A stretch of 53,735 nucleotides of DNA, from NCBI GenBank assembly GCA_045540115.1, contig JAZQGR010000031.1, forward strand, positions 1-53,735, written 5' to 3'. Shown one piece after another: positions 1 through 8,399 of this stretch. Below the pieces are notes generated by a model. The model ran no database searches. It was not told where the DNA came from and was given only the letters and a program-made list of their open reading frames with translations. Each line of letters begins with the position of its first letter. Position 1 is the stretch's first letter. The DNA comes from Colimorpha_A sp045540115 (GTDB lineage Bacteria; Bacillota; Clostridia; Oscillospirales; CAG-272). The position numbers were made by a program, and so were the translations under genes.

Positions 1-1
1 T

Positions 2-160
2 CCAGCCGAAATAAAAAATAATTTTGAGAAATTGTTGGAATCCTACACAAATTACAACAATAATTATGCAAAGCATCATGATAAAGTAAGTAAAAGTGTG
101 CTTGAATATATTATGTATCAAACAGGAAATTTAATGAGATTGTTAATCACGCTTAAATAG
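2..160 (+). CDS. C-terminal end of an unidentified protein (partial)
   Basis: An open frame enters from the left edge and gives 52 residues before a TAG stop at 158-160. It is rich in Asn, Tyr and Lys, with a predicted helical end that includes the peptide KHHDKVSKSVLEY. It lies 20 bases before hsdR on the same strand, so it probably belongs to the restriction locus. In type I loci this position is often held by hsdS, hsdM or an accessory abortive-infection gene, but the fragment is too short for me to assign it. The frame is open to the window edge, so the gene continues upstream. Confidence 0.5.
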   Translation, partial: PAEIKNNFEKLLESYTNYNNNYAKHHDKVSKSVLEYIMYQTGNLMRLLITLK

Positions 161-180
161 TTTTTTTAGGAGGTACTCCA

Positions 181-3100
181 ATGAGCTGGGAATATTCCGA
201 AAATATACTTGTTCAGAACAGTGCGGGAAAAGTTCTGAAGGACAAACTTGGCTGGGAGGTCGTGTTTGGCTACAACACCGAGATGTTGGGTGAGAACGGC
301 ACGCTGGGCAGAAAATCATACAAGGAGATCGTTTTGACGCGATACTTGCGCCAAGCTCTCTTTGACAATAACTATTGGATGACGGAAGAATATGCTGATT
401 CTGCCGTCAAGGCCCTCAGCAACTATACCGCATCTGCCACGCTCATGCAGATTAATGAAGAGAAATATTCCATGCTCCGAGACGGTATCCCCGTACAAGT
501 CAAAAAGCCCGACGGCACCTTTGAATCCCGCAATGCTGCCGTATTCAATTTCGCTGAACCTACAAAGAATCATTTTCTTGCCGTGCAGGAAATGAAGATC
601 CACGGCGAGCTTTACCGCCGCAGAACCGATATCGTCGGCTTTGTCAACGGTATTCCGCTTTTGTTTGTAGAGCTGAAAAAGCAGAACGTAGACGTAAAGA
701 ACGCCTACGATTGCAACTACACCGATTATCTCTCCACCATTCCTCAGCTCTTCCATTTTAACGCTTTTTTGATGCTCTCCAACGGGCTTGAAGCCAAGGT
801 TGGCACAATGGGCTCGAAGTACGAGTTCTTCCACGAGTGGAAGCGTCTGAAAGAGGACGAAGTAGGCGCTGTTGACCTTGAAACGATGCTGCTGGGTATC
901 TGTAATAAGCAAAACTTTATGGATCTATTTGAAAATTTCATTCTTTTCGACCATTCGGGCGGCAAGTGCGCAAAGATCTTTGCACGTAACCACCAGTACC
1001 TCGGCGTTAACGAGGCGGTGGAGTCGTACAAGGCAAGAAAGCTGAAAAACGGCAAGCTGGGCGTATTCTGGCATACCCAAGGTAGTGGCAAAAGCTATTC
1101 GATGGTATTTCTTGCGCAGAAAATTCGCCGTCAGTTTACGGGTAGCCCGACCTTTGTGATCCTCACCGACCGCGACGAGCTGAACAAGCAAATCAGCGAT
1201 ACCTTTGAGGCTTGCGGATGTCTTTCAGGCAAGGCGCGTCAGTACATACCCTCAAGTGGATCAAAGCTTTATGAAATGCTCCGTGGTAATCCGAGCTTTA
1301 TTTTCACGCTCATTCAAAAATTCAATGATGAGAACGCAACGCCCATTACCCCCGACCACGATATTATTATTCTCTCGGACGAGGCGCACCGTTCACAAAA
1401 CGGCATCTTTGCCGACAATATGTGCCGTGTGTTGCCCACCGCATCCCGTATCGGATTTACGGGTACACCGCTGTTTAAGTACGACAATATCACCGAGCGA
1501 ACGTTCGGCACTTACGTTTCTATCTATGATTTCAAACGTGCGGTGGATGACGGTGCAACTGTGCCGCTTTACTACGAAAATCGAAGTGATATGCTTCAGA
1601 TTACCAATCCAGAGATCAACGACGAGCTTCTTGATGCCATTGAGGCGGCAGACCTTGACGTAAATCAGCAGGCAAAGCTTGAGCTTGAACTTGCAAAGGA
1701 TATTCATATCATCACATCCGGGCCTCGTCTTGATACCATCGCAAAGGATTTTGTGGAGCATTACTCTGACCTTTGGACGACTGGCAAGGCAATGTTTGTG
1801 TGCGTAAACAAGGTAACTTGTGTACGTATGTATAACCTCGCGCAGAAATATTGGGCAGACAAGATTGCCGGGCTTGAGTCAGAGTTGAAAGTTGCCACAC
1901 AGCAAGAGGCTCAGGAGTTGGAGAGAAAGATTGCTTGGATGAAGGAAACCGAAATGGCGGTAATCGTCAGCCAAGAGCAAAACGAGATTCAGACATTCAA
2001 TAACTGGAGTCTTGATATTCTTCCTCACCGCACCAAGATGGAAAAGCGCGAGATGGACAAGGAGTTCAAGGCCTCCGATAATCCTTTCCGCATCGTGTTT
2101 GTTTGCGCCATGTGGTTGACTGGATTTGACGTAAAATCTCTTGCAACCATTTATTTGGACAAGCCTTTGAAGGCTCACACTCTTATGCAGACGATTGCAC
2201 GTGCGAACCGTGTTTGTGACGGCAAGAGCAACGGACTTGTTGTAGACTATATCGGTGTTGTTAAGGCACTCCGTCAAGCTCTTGCGGATTATACCGCTGA
2301 AAAAGGCGGTAAGCCCGGAGATGATCCCGCGCCCGACAAATCCGAGCTGATTGCAAAGATTGAGCGTACAATCGCTGATATTGACGCATATATGAGCGCA
2401 CACGGATTTTCATTGAAGTCATTGGTAGATGCGGACGATTTCACAAAATTGGCTTTAGTCGCCTCGGGAGCAAACGCTATGTGTGCAACTGACGAAATCA
2501 AAAAGCGTTTCGAGATTCAGGCGCGAGAGCTTTTCCGTATGTTCAAATACATCGAAAAGGGTGAGGTTTCCGATGAAACCGTTCACTATAAAAACGCAAT
2601 CAGCGCCATTTACGATCAGCTCCAAGAAAAGCGCGTTCATGCAGACAACTCCGCTCTGATGGCACATATTAATCAGATTGTCAGCGAGTACGTGGCGGTT
2701 GTTCACACGGGCGCGGAAGGACTCGTTGAGAGCAAAAAATTTGATATTAGTAATATTGATTTCGATCGTCTGCGTCGCGAGTTTGAGAGAGTGCAGAATA
2801 AGAATCTGCTCCTCAAGGATTTACAAACGCTCGTTGAGCAGCGTCTGGCTCAAATGCTGCGTAATAATCCCTTGCGTATCGACTATTATCAGCGTTATCA
2901 GGATATCGTTGACGAGTATAACAAGGACAACAAGAAGGATGAAATCGCTATTGTCTTTGAGAATCTTATGAAGCTTGTAAATGACCTTGACGAAGAACAG
3001 AAACGTTACGTTAAAGAAGGCTTTGATAGTGACGAAGAACTCTCCATTTACAACCTTTTGATAAGCGGACAATCGCTTTCAAAAGAAGACATCAAAAAGG

Positions 3101-3315
3101 TTAAGAAGCTCGCACAAGAGATGCTGACCAAGATCAAAGCACGTATTCACGAGCTTGACCATTGGCGCGACAAAGAGGAAACGCAGTCGATTATCAGCGT
3201 TATGATTCGCGACCTCTTGTGGGCAAACTTGCCTGAAAGCTATAGCGATAATGAAATAGCAATTTATAAGCAAACATTGTACGAATACGTTTATAATACG
3301 TATCCGGCGGCGTAA
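181..3315 (+). CDS. hsdR: Type I restriction enzyme, R (HsdR) subunit
   Basis: The product (1044 residues, a normal HsdR length) is the motor and nuclease subunit of a type I restriction complex. It translocates DNA with ATP and cuts unmodified DNA far from the recognition site. An N-terminal nuclease domain carries the PD-(D/E)xK-type strand FVELKK at about residues 162-167. The SF2 helicase core follows, with Walker A GSGKS at 301-305, the DEAH box at 400-403 and motif III TGTP at 427-430. The C-terminal part is helical, as expected for contact with HsdM. The start is well placed behind an AGGAGGT site. hsdM and hsdS are not in the window and presumably lie upstream. The gene lies on the far side of the tRNA fragment from the conjugative genes, so it may belong to the host chromosome. 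It could restrict incoming DNA. Confidence 0.95.
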   Translation: MSWEYSENILVQNSAGKVLKDKLGWEVVFGYNTEMLGENGTLGRKSYKEIVLTRYLRQALFDNNYWMTEEYADSAVKALSNYTASATLMQINEEKYSMLRDGIPVQVKKPDGTFESRNAAVFNFAEPTKNHFLAVQEMKIHGELYRRRTDIVGFVNGIPLLFVELKKQNVDVKNAYDCNYTDYLSTIPQLFHFNAFLMLSNGLEAKVGTMGSKYEFFHEWKRLKEDEVGAVDLETMLLGICNKQNFMDLFENFILFDHSGGKCAKIFARNHQYLGVNEAVESYKARKLKNGKLGVFWHTQGSGKSYSMVFLAQKIRRQFTGSPTFVILTDRDELNKQISDTFEACGCLSGKARQYIPSSGSKLYEMLRGNPSFIFTLIQKFNDENATPITPDHDIIILSDEAHRSQNGIFADNMCRVLPTASRIGFTGTPLFKYDNITERTFGTYVSIYDFKRAVDDGATVPLYYENRSDMLQITNPEINDELLDAIEAADLDVNQQAKLELELAKDIHIITSGPRLDTIAKDFVEHYSDLWTTGKAMFVCVNKVTCVRMYNLAQKYWADKIAGLESELKVATQQEAQELERKIAWMKETEMAVIVSQEQNEIQTFNNWSLDILPHRTKMEKREMDKEFKASDNPFRIVFVCAMWLTGFDVKSLATIYLDKPLKAHTLMQTIARANRVCDGKSNGLVVDYIGVVKALRQALADYTAEKGGKPGDDPAPDKSELIAKIERTIADIDAYMSAHGFSLKSLVDADDFTKLALVASGANAMCATDEIKKRFEIQARELFRMFKYIEKGEVSDETVHYKNAISAIYDQLQEKRVHADNSALMAHINQIVSEYVAVVHTGAEGLVESKKFDISNIDFDRLRREFERVQNKNLLLKDLQTLVEQRLAQMLRNNPLRIDYYQRYQDIVDEYNKDNKKDEIAIVFENLMKLVNDLDEEQKRYVKEGFDSDEELSIYNLLISGQSLSKEDIKKVKKLAQEMLTKIKARIHELDHWRDKEETQSIISVMIRDLLWANLPESYSDNEIAIYKQTLYEYVYNTYPAA

Positions 3316-3324
3316 GGAGAAAAA

Positions 3325-3993
3325 ATGGAAACATATTTATTCTATGCATACTTAAAATTTGCGAAACAAAATAGGCAATCATTTTGGCCTAAATTATTAA
3401 GTCGTCCAATCGGTGTCATCATATTCTTTTCATTAACATTGTTATCTTGCGTTTGTGGTGCAATATTTTCAATACTGGGTTGGTCTGTCGCTGCGTTAAT
3501 ATGCATTGTTTGTGAAATTGTTTTTGGGAGCATATTTTATCATCGCTCTGAAAAATATCAAATTGAATTTTGTGCGCAAGAATATGGTAAATATAAAAAT
3601 TACTGTATGAAACTTTATGAATGGCTAAAACAATTTGATAAGGAAAGTAACGATGATATCCAAAAATTATATGATAGAATTCAAGCCAAAATTATCCGTT
3701 TGAAAGCCGAAGAAGAGTGTGAAAAATCAAGAGGAGATCGTTGGTTACAAACTCTCATTATTCCTACCATTATAGCAATAATTACGGCAATCATTGCAAA
3801 GCAGGAAAGTATAGGAACTATGTTCGCATACACATTTGCTATTGTGACATTATTTGCTGTAATTTATGGCGCTGGTGCTATAATTAAAAGTATAAGCTTT
3901 TTTCCTCAAAAAAGAAGTATAGAGCAAATGGAGTGTTTTGCAAGTGATTTGCTAGGTGTGCTCGATACTATAAAAAACAGCACGAAACCGTAG
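3325..3993 (+). CDS. Membrane protein of unknown function next to hsdR
   Basis: The 222-residue product has two adjacent hydrophobic segments near residues 30-75, a charged cytoplasmic-looking middle with many Lys and Glu, and two more hydrophobic segments near 140-160 and 170-195. It follows hsdR after 9 bases, with GGAGAAAA as ribosome site, so it is probably co-transcribed. Its base composition is clearly more AT-rich than hsdR, which fits a separate acquisition. The layout (two TM pairs around a helical domain) recalls small SLATT-type membrane effectors linked to defence loci, but I see no motif that proves this. Confidence 0.75.
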   Translation: METYLFYAYLKFAKQNRQSFWPKLLSRPIGVIIFFSLTLLSCVCGAIFSILGWSVAALICIVCEIVFGSIFYHRSEKYQIEFCAQEYGKYKNYCMKLYEWLKQFDKESNDDIQKLYDRIQAKIIRLKAEEECEKSRGDRWLQTLIIPTIIAIITAIIAKQESIGTMFAYTFAIVTLFAVIYGAGAIIKSISFFPQKRSIEQMECFASDLLGVLDTIKNSTKP

Positions 3994-4001
3994 AACCAGC
4001 G

Positions 4002-4385
4002 ATGACAAAACAACAAATTCTTGAATACTGTCTCAATACATACGGCACATCGCCGGACTATCCTTTTGACGAGGATTTTGAGACGGCGGTGCTTAGGCAC
4101 CATGATAACCGTAAGTGGTACGCCATTGTGATGAGGGTACCACGGCGGAAGTTTGGGCTTGAGCGCGACGAGGTGATCGACGTAGTCAATCTGAAGCTAC
4201 CAATCGAGATGTTCGGCTCCTTCGGCGCATCCGACGGTGTCTATCCCGCCTATCACATGAACAAGCTCCATTGGATCTCCGTACTACTTCCCGATGCGTC
4301 CGATGAGTTGATTCAGTTTCTTGTGAACGTGAGTTTTGAATCGACCAAGGACAGTCGAAAAGGCAAATCAACAAAACAAATTTAG
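4002..4385 (+). CDS. MmcQ/YjbR family protein
   Basis: The 127-residue product matches the MmcQ/YjbR (DUF419) pattern as I know it. It has an N-terminal helix followed by the PDYPF...F-type segment, a central RKWYAIVMRVPRR strand, and a C-terminal HWISVLL...ELIQFL block. Members fold like a CyaY-type domain and are thought to bind nucleic acid; their role is not settled. It begins 8 bases after the membrane-protein gene and is the last gene before a long non-coding junction, so it probably closes the hsdR operon. Length is normal for the family. Confidence 0.85.
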   Translation: MTKQQILEYCLNTYGTSPDYPFDEDFETAVLRHHDNRKWYAIVMRVPRRKFGLERDEVIDVVNLKLPIEMFGSFGASDGVYPAYHMNKLHWISVLLPDASDELIQFLVNVSFESTKDSRKGKSTKQI

Positions 4386-4442
4386 ATCACGCAACTAACC
4401 TATCCGGCACAAGTGTTCTAAAGACATAAAAATCACAAAAAA

Positions 4443-4474
4443 ACAAGCAAGCGTCTGATCAAATGCTTGCTTGT
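4443..4474. terminator. Terminator hairpin after the yjbR gene
   Basis: ACAAGCAAGC at 4443-4452 pairs exactly with GCTTGCTTGT at 4465-4474. A run of seven A precedes it on the plus strand, so the minus strand gives stem plus T-run, a strong terminator. The plus strand gives a weaker TGTATTTT tail. It could work in both directions. Confidence 0.6.
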
Positions 4475-4589
4475 TGTATTTTGGGATCACGCAAATCATT
4501 TTGTGAAAGTTGCACATATACTGAGCATCACATTTGTTCATCATGAACAAAAAGTGCTGGGGTCAAATTGGGGTCAAAATTAAATAAAA

Positions 4590-4622
4590 AAAGTGAAGCC
4601 ATTTCGGATTTAGCTTCACTTT
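4590..4622 (-). terminator. Rho-independent terminator (minus strand)
   Basis: AAAGTGAAGC at 4590-4599 pairs with GCTTCACTTT at 4613-4622. On the minus strand it is followed by seven T residues. It lies just after a second hairpin and the tRNA fragment in minus-strand order. Confidence 0.65.
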
Positions 4623-4631
4623 ATGCGAAAA

Positions 4632-4661
4632 ACCACCCGAAATCGAATGATTTCGGGTGGT
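4632..4661 (-). terminator. Terminator directly after the tRNA fragment (minus strand)
   Basis: The stem ACCACCCGAAATC at 4632 onward is the inverse of the sequence ending at 4661, with a short loop, and TTTTT follows on the minus strand. It begins four bases after the CCA end of the tRNA fragment, which is where a native tRNA terminator would sit. This suggests that the lower-coordinate side is the original downstream flank of that tRNA gene. Confidence 0.7.
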
Positions 4662-4665
4662 TGAT

Positions 4666-4711
4666 TGGTTGCGGGGGTGGGATTTGAACCTCACGACCTC
4701 CGGGTTATGAG
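4666..4711 (-). other. 3' fragment of an initiator tRNA (fMet) gene; probable attachment-site scar
   Basis: Read on the minus strand, this 46-base stretch begins in the anticodon loop (CTCATAA, anticodon CAT). It runs through the rest of the anticodon stem and the variable region (GGTCGTG), the T loop TTCAAAT and the acceptor strand CCCCCGC, and ends in ACCA. That order and the CCCCCGCAACCA end match bacterial tRNA-fMet. The 5' half (acceptor, D arm) is absent: the upstream sequence shows no matching strand. The T stem carries one extra base (GTGAGG opposite CCCAC), so this copy would not fold properly even if completed. Integrases of conjugative elements often use tRNA 3' ends, leaving such a partial copy at one junction. 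A complete copy should exist elsewhere. Confidence 0.8.
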
Positions 4712-5189
4712 AAATTGCAGACATTGTGTGTGCAATTTCTATATAATGCCTTATAGTCCGAAAAAGCCAGTAAAATCAAGGGTTTTAGACGAGTTCATTT
4801 CATACGGTGTCTCACAGAAAATCATTGAATATTACGACCGTTGGTGTCAGCGTTGGTGTCAAACTTGTTTTTGACTGCTTTTTACAGTTCTAATTTAGCT
4901 CACGAAAAAGCAATCATTTCGTGGGGTTATATCGCAATCGAAACTATAAATCTTTGGGTGGGTACTTAATAATAATTACATTGTTTGGGCAAGGCAAAGT
5001 TTCCTAAAAATCTAAGTATCTGTATTAACAATTCACAAGGCGCAGCAGTCATTCAACCGCTGCGCCTTGCTACTTACATATTATTGTTTGAAAAACATTT
5101 CTTCACGAAAACTATATTTTAGAGTTTCGCAATATGCACTGTTAAATTTGTTGTTTCTGCTAACAGACTCGGGCTATACACGGAATGCG
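4712..5189. other. Non-coding junction stretch, 478 bases
   Basis: I see no convincing gene here. A reading that starts in the tRNA fragment gives a short nonsense-like peptide of the kind often produced by tRNA genes. The only clear structure is the hairpin at 5036-5069. Near 4845-4860, TTGGTGTCA is repeated in tandem-like fashion and could encode a GV(S/K)VGVK-type tail, such as integrases can have, but no body of the gene is present. Confidence 0.5.
5036..5069. terminator. Strong hairpin at the end of the minus-strand secreted-protein cluster
   Basis: CAAGGCGCAGC at 5036-5046 pairs perfectly with GCTGCGCCTTG at 5059-5069. It lies downstream of the last minus-strand gene (ending 5190) and may end that transcript. 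The T-run after it is poor on both strands, so termination strength is uncertain. Confidence 0.5.
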
Positions 5190-5396
5190 CTATCTCTCAT
5201 TTCTAAGTTCAATTATCGCACCGATCAATCCGCTCAGGAACATTCCTACAAACAAAACAATAAATAACCAATCACTTCCGTGAACTCCGCCCCAAGCCGC
5301 CGAATTCGCTGTACCGACACTTGTCGCGATGATCCAATTTGAAAAGCCTACGATCCCAGACAGCATAAGTGCGCAATAAAAAATTATTCTTTTCAT
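5190..5396 (-). CDS. Small two-helix membrane protein
   Basis: The product has 68 residues and two hydrophobic segments, about residues 4-26 and 42-60, separated by a short Gly/Ser/Trp-containing loop. It ends in a charged tail (ELRNER). A GAGAGGT ribosome site precedes the ATG. It follows the secreted 357-residue protein by 10 bases, so it looks like the last gene of this operon. No family recognised. A role as an immunity or accessory membrane protein for the secreted proteins is possible but is only a guess from position. Confidence 0.65.
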   Translation of the reverse strand: MKRIIFYCALMLSGIVGFSNWIIATSVGTANSAAWGGVHGSDWLFIVLFVGMFLSGLIGAIIELRNER

Positions 5397-5406
5397 CCAA
5401 GACCTC

Positions 5407-6480
5407 TCAATTATCTGATAGAGATGAGGGGGTACAAATAATGGTTCTGTTCAAACTAACAGTTTCTTCAAAAGCAAACCACGAATCAAAAACACACGAA
5501 GCACTTACATCGATCTGCACAGATGCTTTGTTATAAGGACATTTGAAGGATGCTGACGGTTCAAATGTAAATGAATTTTTTTGCGCATCATCTTCTAATG
5601 TTATATCCCAATATGCTTTCTTATCTGTGCATGAAGCATCAATGTCCGTATCTTCAATATTCCTTGAGTAACTCCACCCTCCGCTTATACCAATCGTTCC
5701 TTCGCTATCTACAGATAATCCAACATCCACCGAATAACTCGAACTATCTATAGTTCTATGAGGACCATATGCATCCAAAGATGTACTCGTAGTGGGTGTT
5801 GAGATGGTTGCAGACAGTTCTTCAATTTGATATGCCTTTTTATAGTTACCATTGTCACTTGCCAACACACACCCTGGAAGCCCCGAAATGTTTGCTTTTA
5901 CAATATAAAAATCCAGATCATGATAGTTTTGGACTGTAAAAATTTCATAACTTGCTCTAAGTTTGCCTTTGGGTTCAACAGCCGTAGTCACATCAACGAA
6001 GCCGAGAGATGTTGCTGAATCGATACTATTTATCGATTGGGTTGACCTATTCGCTTGTCTATCTTGTATAATGCTAATTCCTTCAGCAATCAATCCATCT
6101 ATATCCAAAGTTTCAGATTCATTACCGCTTATAATATAAATTCCTTGTTTGCCGCCGCCGTAAGTGTAATAAATAGAAGCAATGTCTTGACTCTCTCCCT
6201 GTTCTGTGATGGTTAAAGCCATCTTGAGTTTGGAAGCAATTTGAGAATTTGTATATTTTGAGTGTCTAACCACAACAATACCACTATCATCAATATGGTT
6301 TGTCAAATTTTCCACATTGGTCATATTCATAAGTTCAACATCAGTTACGGTTACTACTTGAACATTTGAAGTACTGGAATCTTCATATTCTTCATTTGTC
6401 TTTGCAAAAACAGTTGTAGAGCCCAATGCCATACTAAGCACGAGTGAAACTATTAAAAACAACAAGCCATATCTTTTCAT
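5407..6480 (-). CDS. Secreted protein of unknown function with a beta-rich C-terminal part
   Basis: The start is taken at 6480, because the preceding ATG four codons upstream carries the GGAGG site that serves the second ATG. The product has 357 residues. It begins with a classic signal peptide (MKRYGLLFLIVSLVLSMALG, then a likely cut near VFA-KT). The mature part contains an N-terminal half that mixes hydrophobic and acidic stretches. The C-terminal half is rich in Ser, Thr, Gly and aromatic residues, in alternating strand-like patterns, with Cys residues near the end. The strand pattern around GTIGISGGWSYS faintly recalls barrel-forming toxins, but I would not call it one. It is the third of four minus-strand genes behind a protease gene. 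Confidence 0.75.
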   Translation of the reverse strand: MKRYGLLFLIVSLVLSMALGSTTVFAKTNEEYEDSSTSNVQVVTVTDVELMNMTNVENLTNHIDDSGIVVVRHSKYTNSQIASKLKMALTITEQGESQDIASIYYTYGGGKQGIYIISGNESETLDIDGLIAEGISIIQDRQANRSTQSINSIDSATSLGFVDVTTAVEPKGKLRASYEIFTVQNYHDLDFYIVKANISGLPGCVLASDNGNYKKAYQIEELSATISTPTTSTSLDAYGPHRTIDSSSYSVDVGLSVDSEGTIGISGGWSYSRNIEDTDIDASCTDKKAYWDITLEDDAQKNSFTFEPSASFKCPYNKASVQIDVSASCVFDSWFAFEETVSLNRTIICTPSSLSDN

Positions 6481-6500
6481 ATAAACCTCCATATTTTGCG

Positions 6501-7103
6501 CTATCTAATCGAATCAAGCGTCACGACTTTAACATTCTCTTGACTAAAATTATAATCAAATCCATAGTCATCATAAACGACAAAACTATAGTTTGTTTCA
6601 AAAGTTAAAGACTTTCCACCATTCGATTTGTAATAAACGTTTCGAGTAATTGAATAGTTGTAATAGGACCATGTGAAGCCTAAAAGAAACCAATTCTCAT
6701 ATGTAGTAATTTTGGGATTAGAGATCTTATCAAAAATATAATCTCCCTCGCTATTAACTTTGGCAGTCCAGTCAAAAGATATTCTGTATTTATATCCAGC
6801 CAACCCTGCATCGTATTTGCTAGAAGTATATGAACCGGAAACGGATGTTCCACGAGAAATCACATTTGTAGAATTAAGAATGATGTAGTCAATATCCATT
6901 GTCGTAACATCACCACTATATCCATTTGATATAATCTCACACGCTGTATCATCATATGAAACGACATATTCTTCATTTTCATACACGGATAAATTATTAT
7001 CCGTTGTATCAACACACACATCTGGCTCGGCAGCAAACGCGCTGACAGGAAGTACTGTCAAAGCCATTAACATTACCAACAAAATTGTTATTATCTTCTT
7101 CAT
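6501..7103 (-). CDS. Secreted protein of unknown function (200 residues)
   Basis: A signal peptide (MKKIITILLVMLMALTVLPV, likely cut after SAFA) is followed by about 170 residues rich in Asp, Tyr, Asn, Ser and Thr, with strand-like alternation and no membrane segment. An AAGGAATAAT site precedes the ATG. It lies 8 bases before the start of the next gene's ribosome region at 6492, in the same operon direction, and downstream of the serine protease. I do not recognise a family. It could be a substrate, an inhibitor or a partner of the protease, judged only from the shared export and context. Confidence 0.7.
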   Translation of the reverse strand: MKKIITILLVMLMALTVLPVSAFAAEPDVCVDTTDNNLSVYENEEYVVSYDDTACEIISNGYSGDVTTMDIDYIILNSTNVISRGTSVSGSYTSSKYDAGLAGYKYRISFDWTAKVNSEGDYIFDKISNPKITTYENWFLLGFTWSYYNYSITRNVYYKSNGGKSLTFETNYSFVVYDDYGFDYNFSQENVKVVTLDSIR

Positions 7104-7144
7104 AAGTTATTATTCCTTTCGTACTCTTATCATTTATTCTATAT

Positions 7145-7190
7145 GACTGCACAGGGGCGATGCCCCTGTGCAGTCGCTTGCAAGCGACTG
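7145..7190. repeat. Tandem perfect hairpins between two secreted-protein genes
   Basis: A 14-bp perfect stem (GACTGCACAGGGGC at 7145-7158 with its inverse at 7162-7175, loop GAT) runs into a 20-base palindrome, CAGTCGCTTGCAAGCGACTG, at 7171-7190, sharing bases. TTTTG follows on the plus side. This looks like a dispersed palindromic repeat or a processing/terminator element between the protease gene and the next gene. Confidence 0.65.
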
Positions 7191-7238
7191 TTTTGTGCAA
7201 AGAAAAATCGAAAGTCACAAAACCTCGCTTATTTTAAG

Positions 7239-8186
7239 TCAATCCTTAAACGACTTAAAATAGTTAAATCTCCACTCCGTTATTCTTGTTCCTGAGTTTT
7301 CACCGTTTGAGTTCAAACCATAACAATGAATACCGTAAGCGATGTTATCAGACGTATAAATCGGAGATCCACTCTGACCACCCGTTGTATCCAACACATT
7401 ATAGTAGAGCTTATTTGCTGTACAGCGGGTAATTTCATCCGTCATTTCATACTGATAATACTGATATTCTCCGGGGTAACCGGATACAGTGACTTCTGTA
7501 CCAGTTAGATCGGCAGATGTCCATCCAAAACCGAACCACCCGGTTTCATCTCCGATATCATCTTCCAACTCCAAAACGGCCCAGTCATATTCTTGATCTT
7601 CTGATGCAGTCCACTGAGAAGCAGTATGCAACGAGGTTGTTTCGGTTGTTCCGTAAGGGTTATTCCAAAATCCGTATCCGTCTTTTCCGGGCCACAATTT
7701 GATATTTTCAGCCCATCCACCATGCTTGCTACTGTAAACACAATGCCCCGCAGTAATTGCTATATCGCTATATATCATCCAAGCAGTTCCCAAACCTGTG
7801 CTTCCGTCCGGCCAATCAATCTCAATATAGCAAATAGCGGAGTAAGGGAACGCCTCTGTATCTTCTACCTTTGTACGATTATCTTTGCCTATAAGAGAAT
7901 ATGTAGAGGAGTTACTCGTTTCAGCCCCCACAACATCCGGGAACCAACCTTCAGATACCTCTCCGGTTACGCCTCGTGCGTTTGCTGAAGCGGAAGATCC
8001 ATATTCGAAAGTTGAATATGAAACGGCTCCCGACTTCATATCCTTTGACGCAATTACTTCTGCTCCATCTGAAACGGTAAATTCATTCATCGTAGCCGAA
8101 GTTGTTTCCGTGGTTGCCGCGCTTACAGATAATGACATTCCAAACACAAAACAAATGCATAGAAATACACTTAAAAACTTCTTCAT
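7239..8186 (-). CDS. Secreted V8-like (glutamyl endopeptidase type) serine protease
   Basis: This 315-residue protein has an Ala-ended signal peptide (about residues 1-24), a Ser/Thr-rich prodomain, and a trypsin-fold protease domain from about residue 110. The catalytic triad is visible: His148 in ITAGHCV, Asp201 in YDWAVLEL and Ser272 in GGQSGSP. The pattern TAGHC...DWAVLEL...GQSGSP and the strand ending IAYGIHCYG are typical of the S1B (V8/GluSE) branch. It should be secreted and activated by pro-peptide removal. The length is normal for this group. It is the first structural gene behind the ECF sigma/anti-sigma pair, separated by 213 bases of leader with two hairpins. A role in cell-wall, host or competitor protein cleavage is inferred. 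Confidence 0.88.
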   Translation of the reverse strand: MKKFLSVFLCICFVFGMSLSVSAATTETTSATMNEFTVSDGAEVIASKDMKSGAVSYSTFEYGSSASANARGVTGEVSEGWFPDVVGAETSNSSTYSLIGKDNRTKVEDTEAFPYSAICYIEIDWPDGSTGLGTAWMIYSDIAITAGHCVYSSKHGGWAENIKLWPGKDGYGFWNNPYGTTETTSLHTASQWTASEDQEYDWAVLELEDDIGDETGWFGFGWTSADLTGTEVTVSGYPGEYQYYQYEMTDEITRCTANKLYYNVLDTTGGQSGSPIYTSDNIAYGIHCYGLNSNGENSGTRITEWRFNYFKSFKD

Positions 8187-8236
8187 AATAAAAATCCTTT
8201 CTGTTGATTCTTATATTTTTTAATCAGCTACTCCTC

Positions 8237-8280
8237 ATAATGTCAGTTTTTTAACCGCACTCACCTCTCTTTGACATTAT
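8237..8280 (-). promoter_or_regulatory. Inverted repeat in the protease leader
   Basis: ATAATGTCA at 8237-8245 is the exact inverse of TGACATTAT at 8272-8280, with a 26-base spacer. On the minus strand this lies about 50-95 bases upstream of the protease ATG. The same leader holds very short possible peptides behind Shine-Dalgarno-like GGGGG and AGAGAGG runs. It may be a hairpin that tunes expression or an operator for a dimeric regulator. I cannot tell which. Confidence 0.45.
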
Positions 8281-8330
8281 TTTGGTAACCAAGCTGGCAT
8301 CTTTTCCCCCTTTCTAAAGCCCTTGGTTTT

Positions 8331-8360
8331 CCTAACAGGCTCATTGGCGAGCCTGTTAGG
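8331..8360 (-). terminator. Hairpin after the anti-sigma gene
   Basis: CCTAACAGGCTC at 8331-8342 pairs with GAGCCTGTTAGG at 8349-8360. It lies between the end of the anti-sigma gene (8400) and the protease gene, so it could be a terminator or an attenuator between the two transcripts. The tail after it on the minus strand is AAAACC, not a T-run, while on the plus strand it is GTGTTT. Confidence 0.5.
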
Positions 8361-8399
8361 GTGTTTAATTGCCCGATTTTTCATTCAGGCGAAACGTTC

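Noticed and set aside
4496..4585. C-terminal tail of an integrase (KVLGSNWGQN-like)
   Set aside because: The match is too short and the upstream part of the frame does not look like a recombinase. Kept only as a weak hint of a decayed integrase next to the tRNA scar.
4665..4874. 69-codon frame across the tRNA fragment
   Set aside because: The beginning is a tRNA sequence read as protein (GVGFEPHDLRVM), a common artefact; no ribosome site.
7145..7190. CRISPR-like or phage attachment repeat
   Set aside because: Only one copy of each palindrome is present, without spacers or a cas gene.
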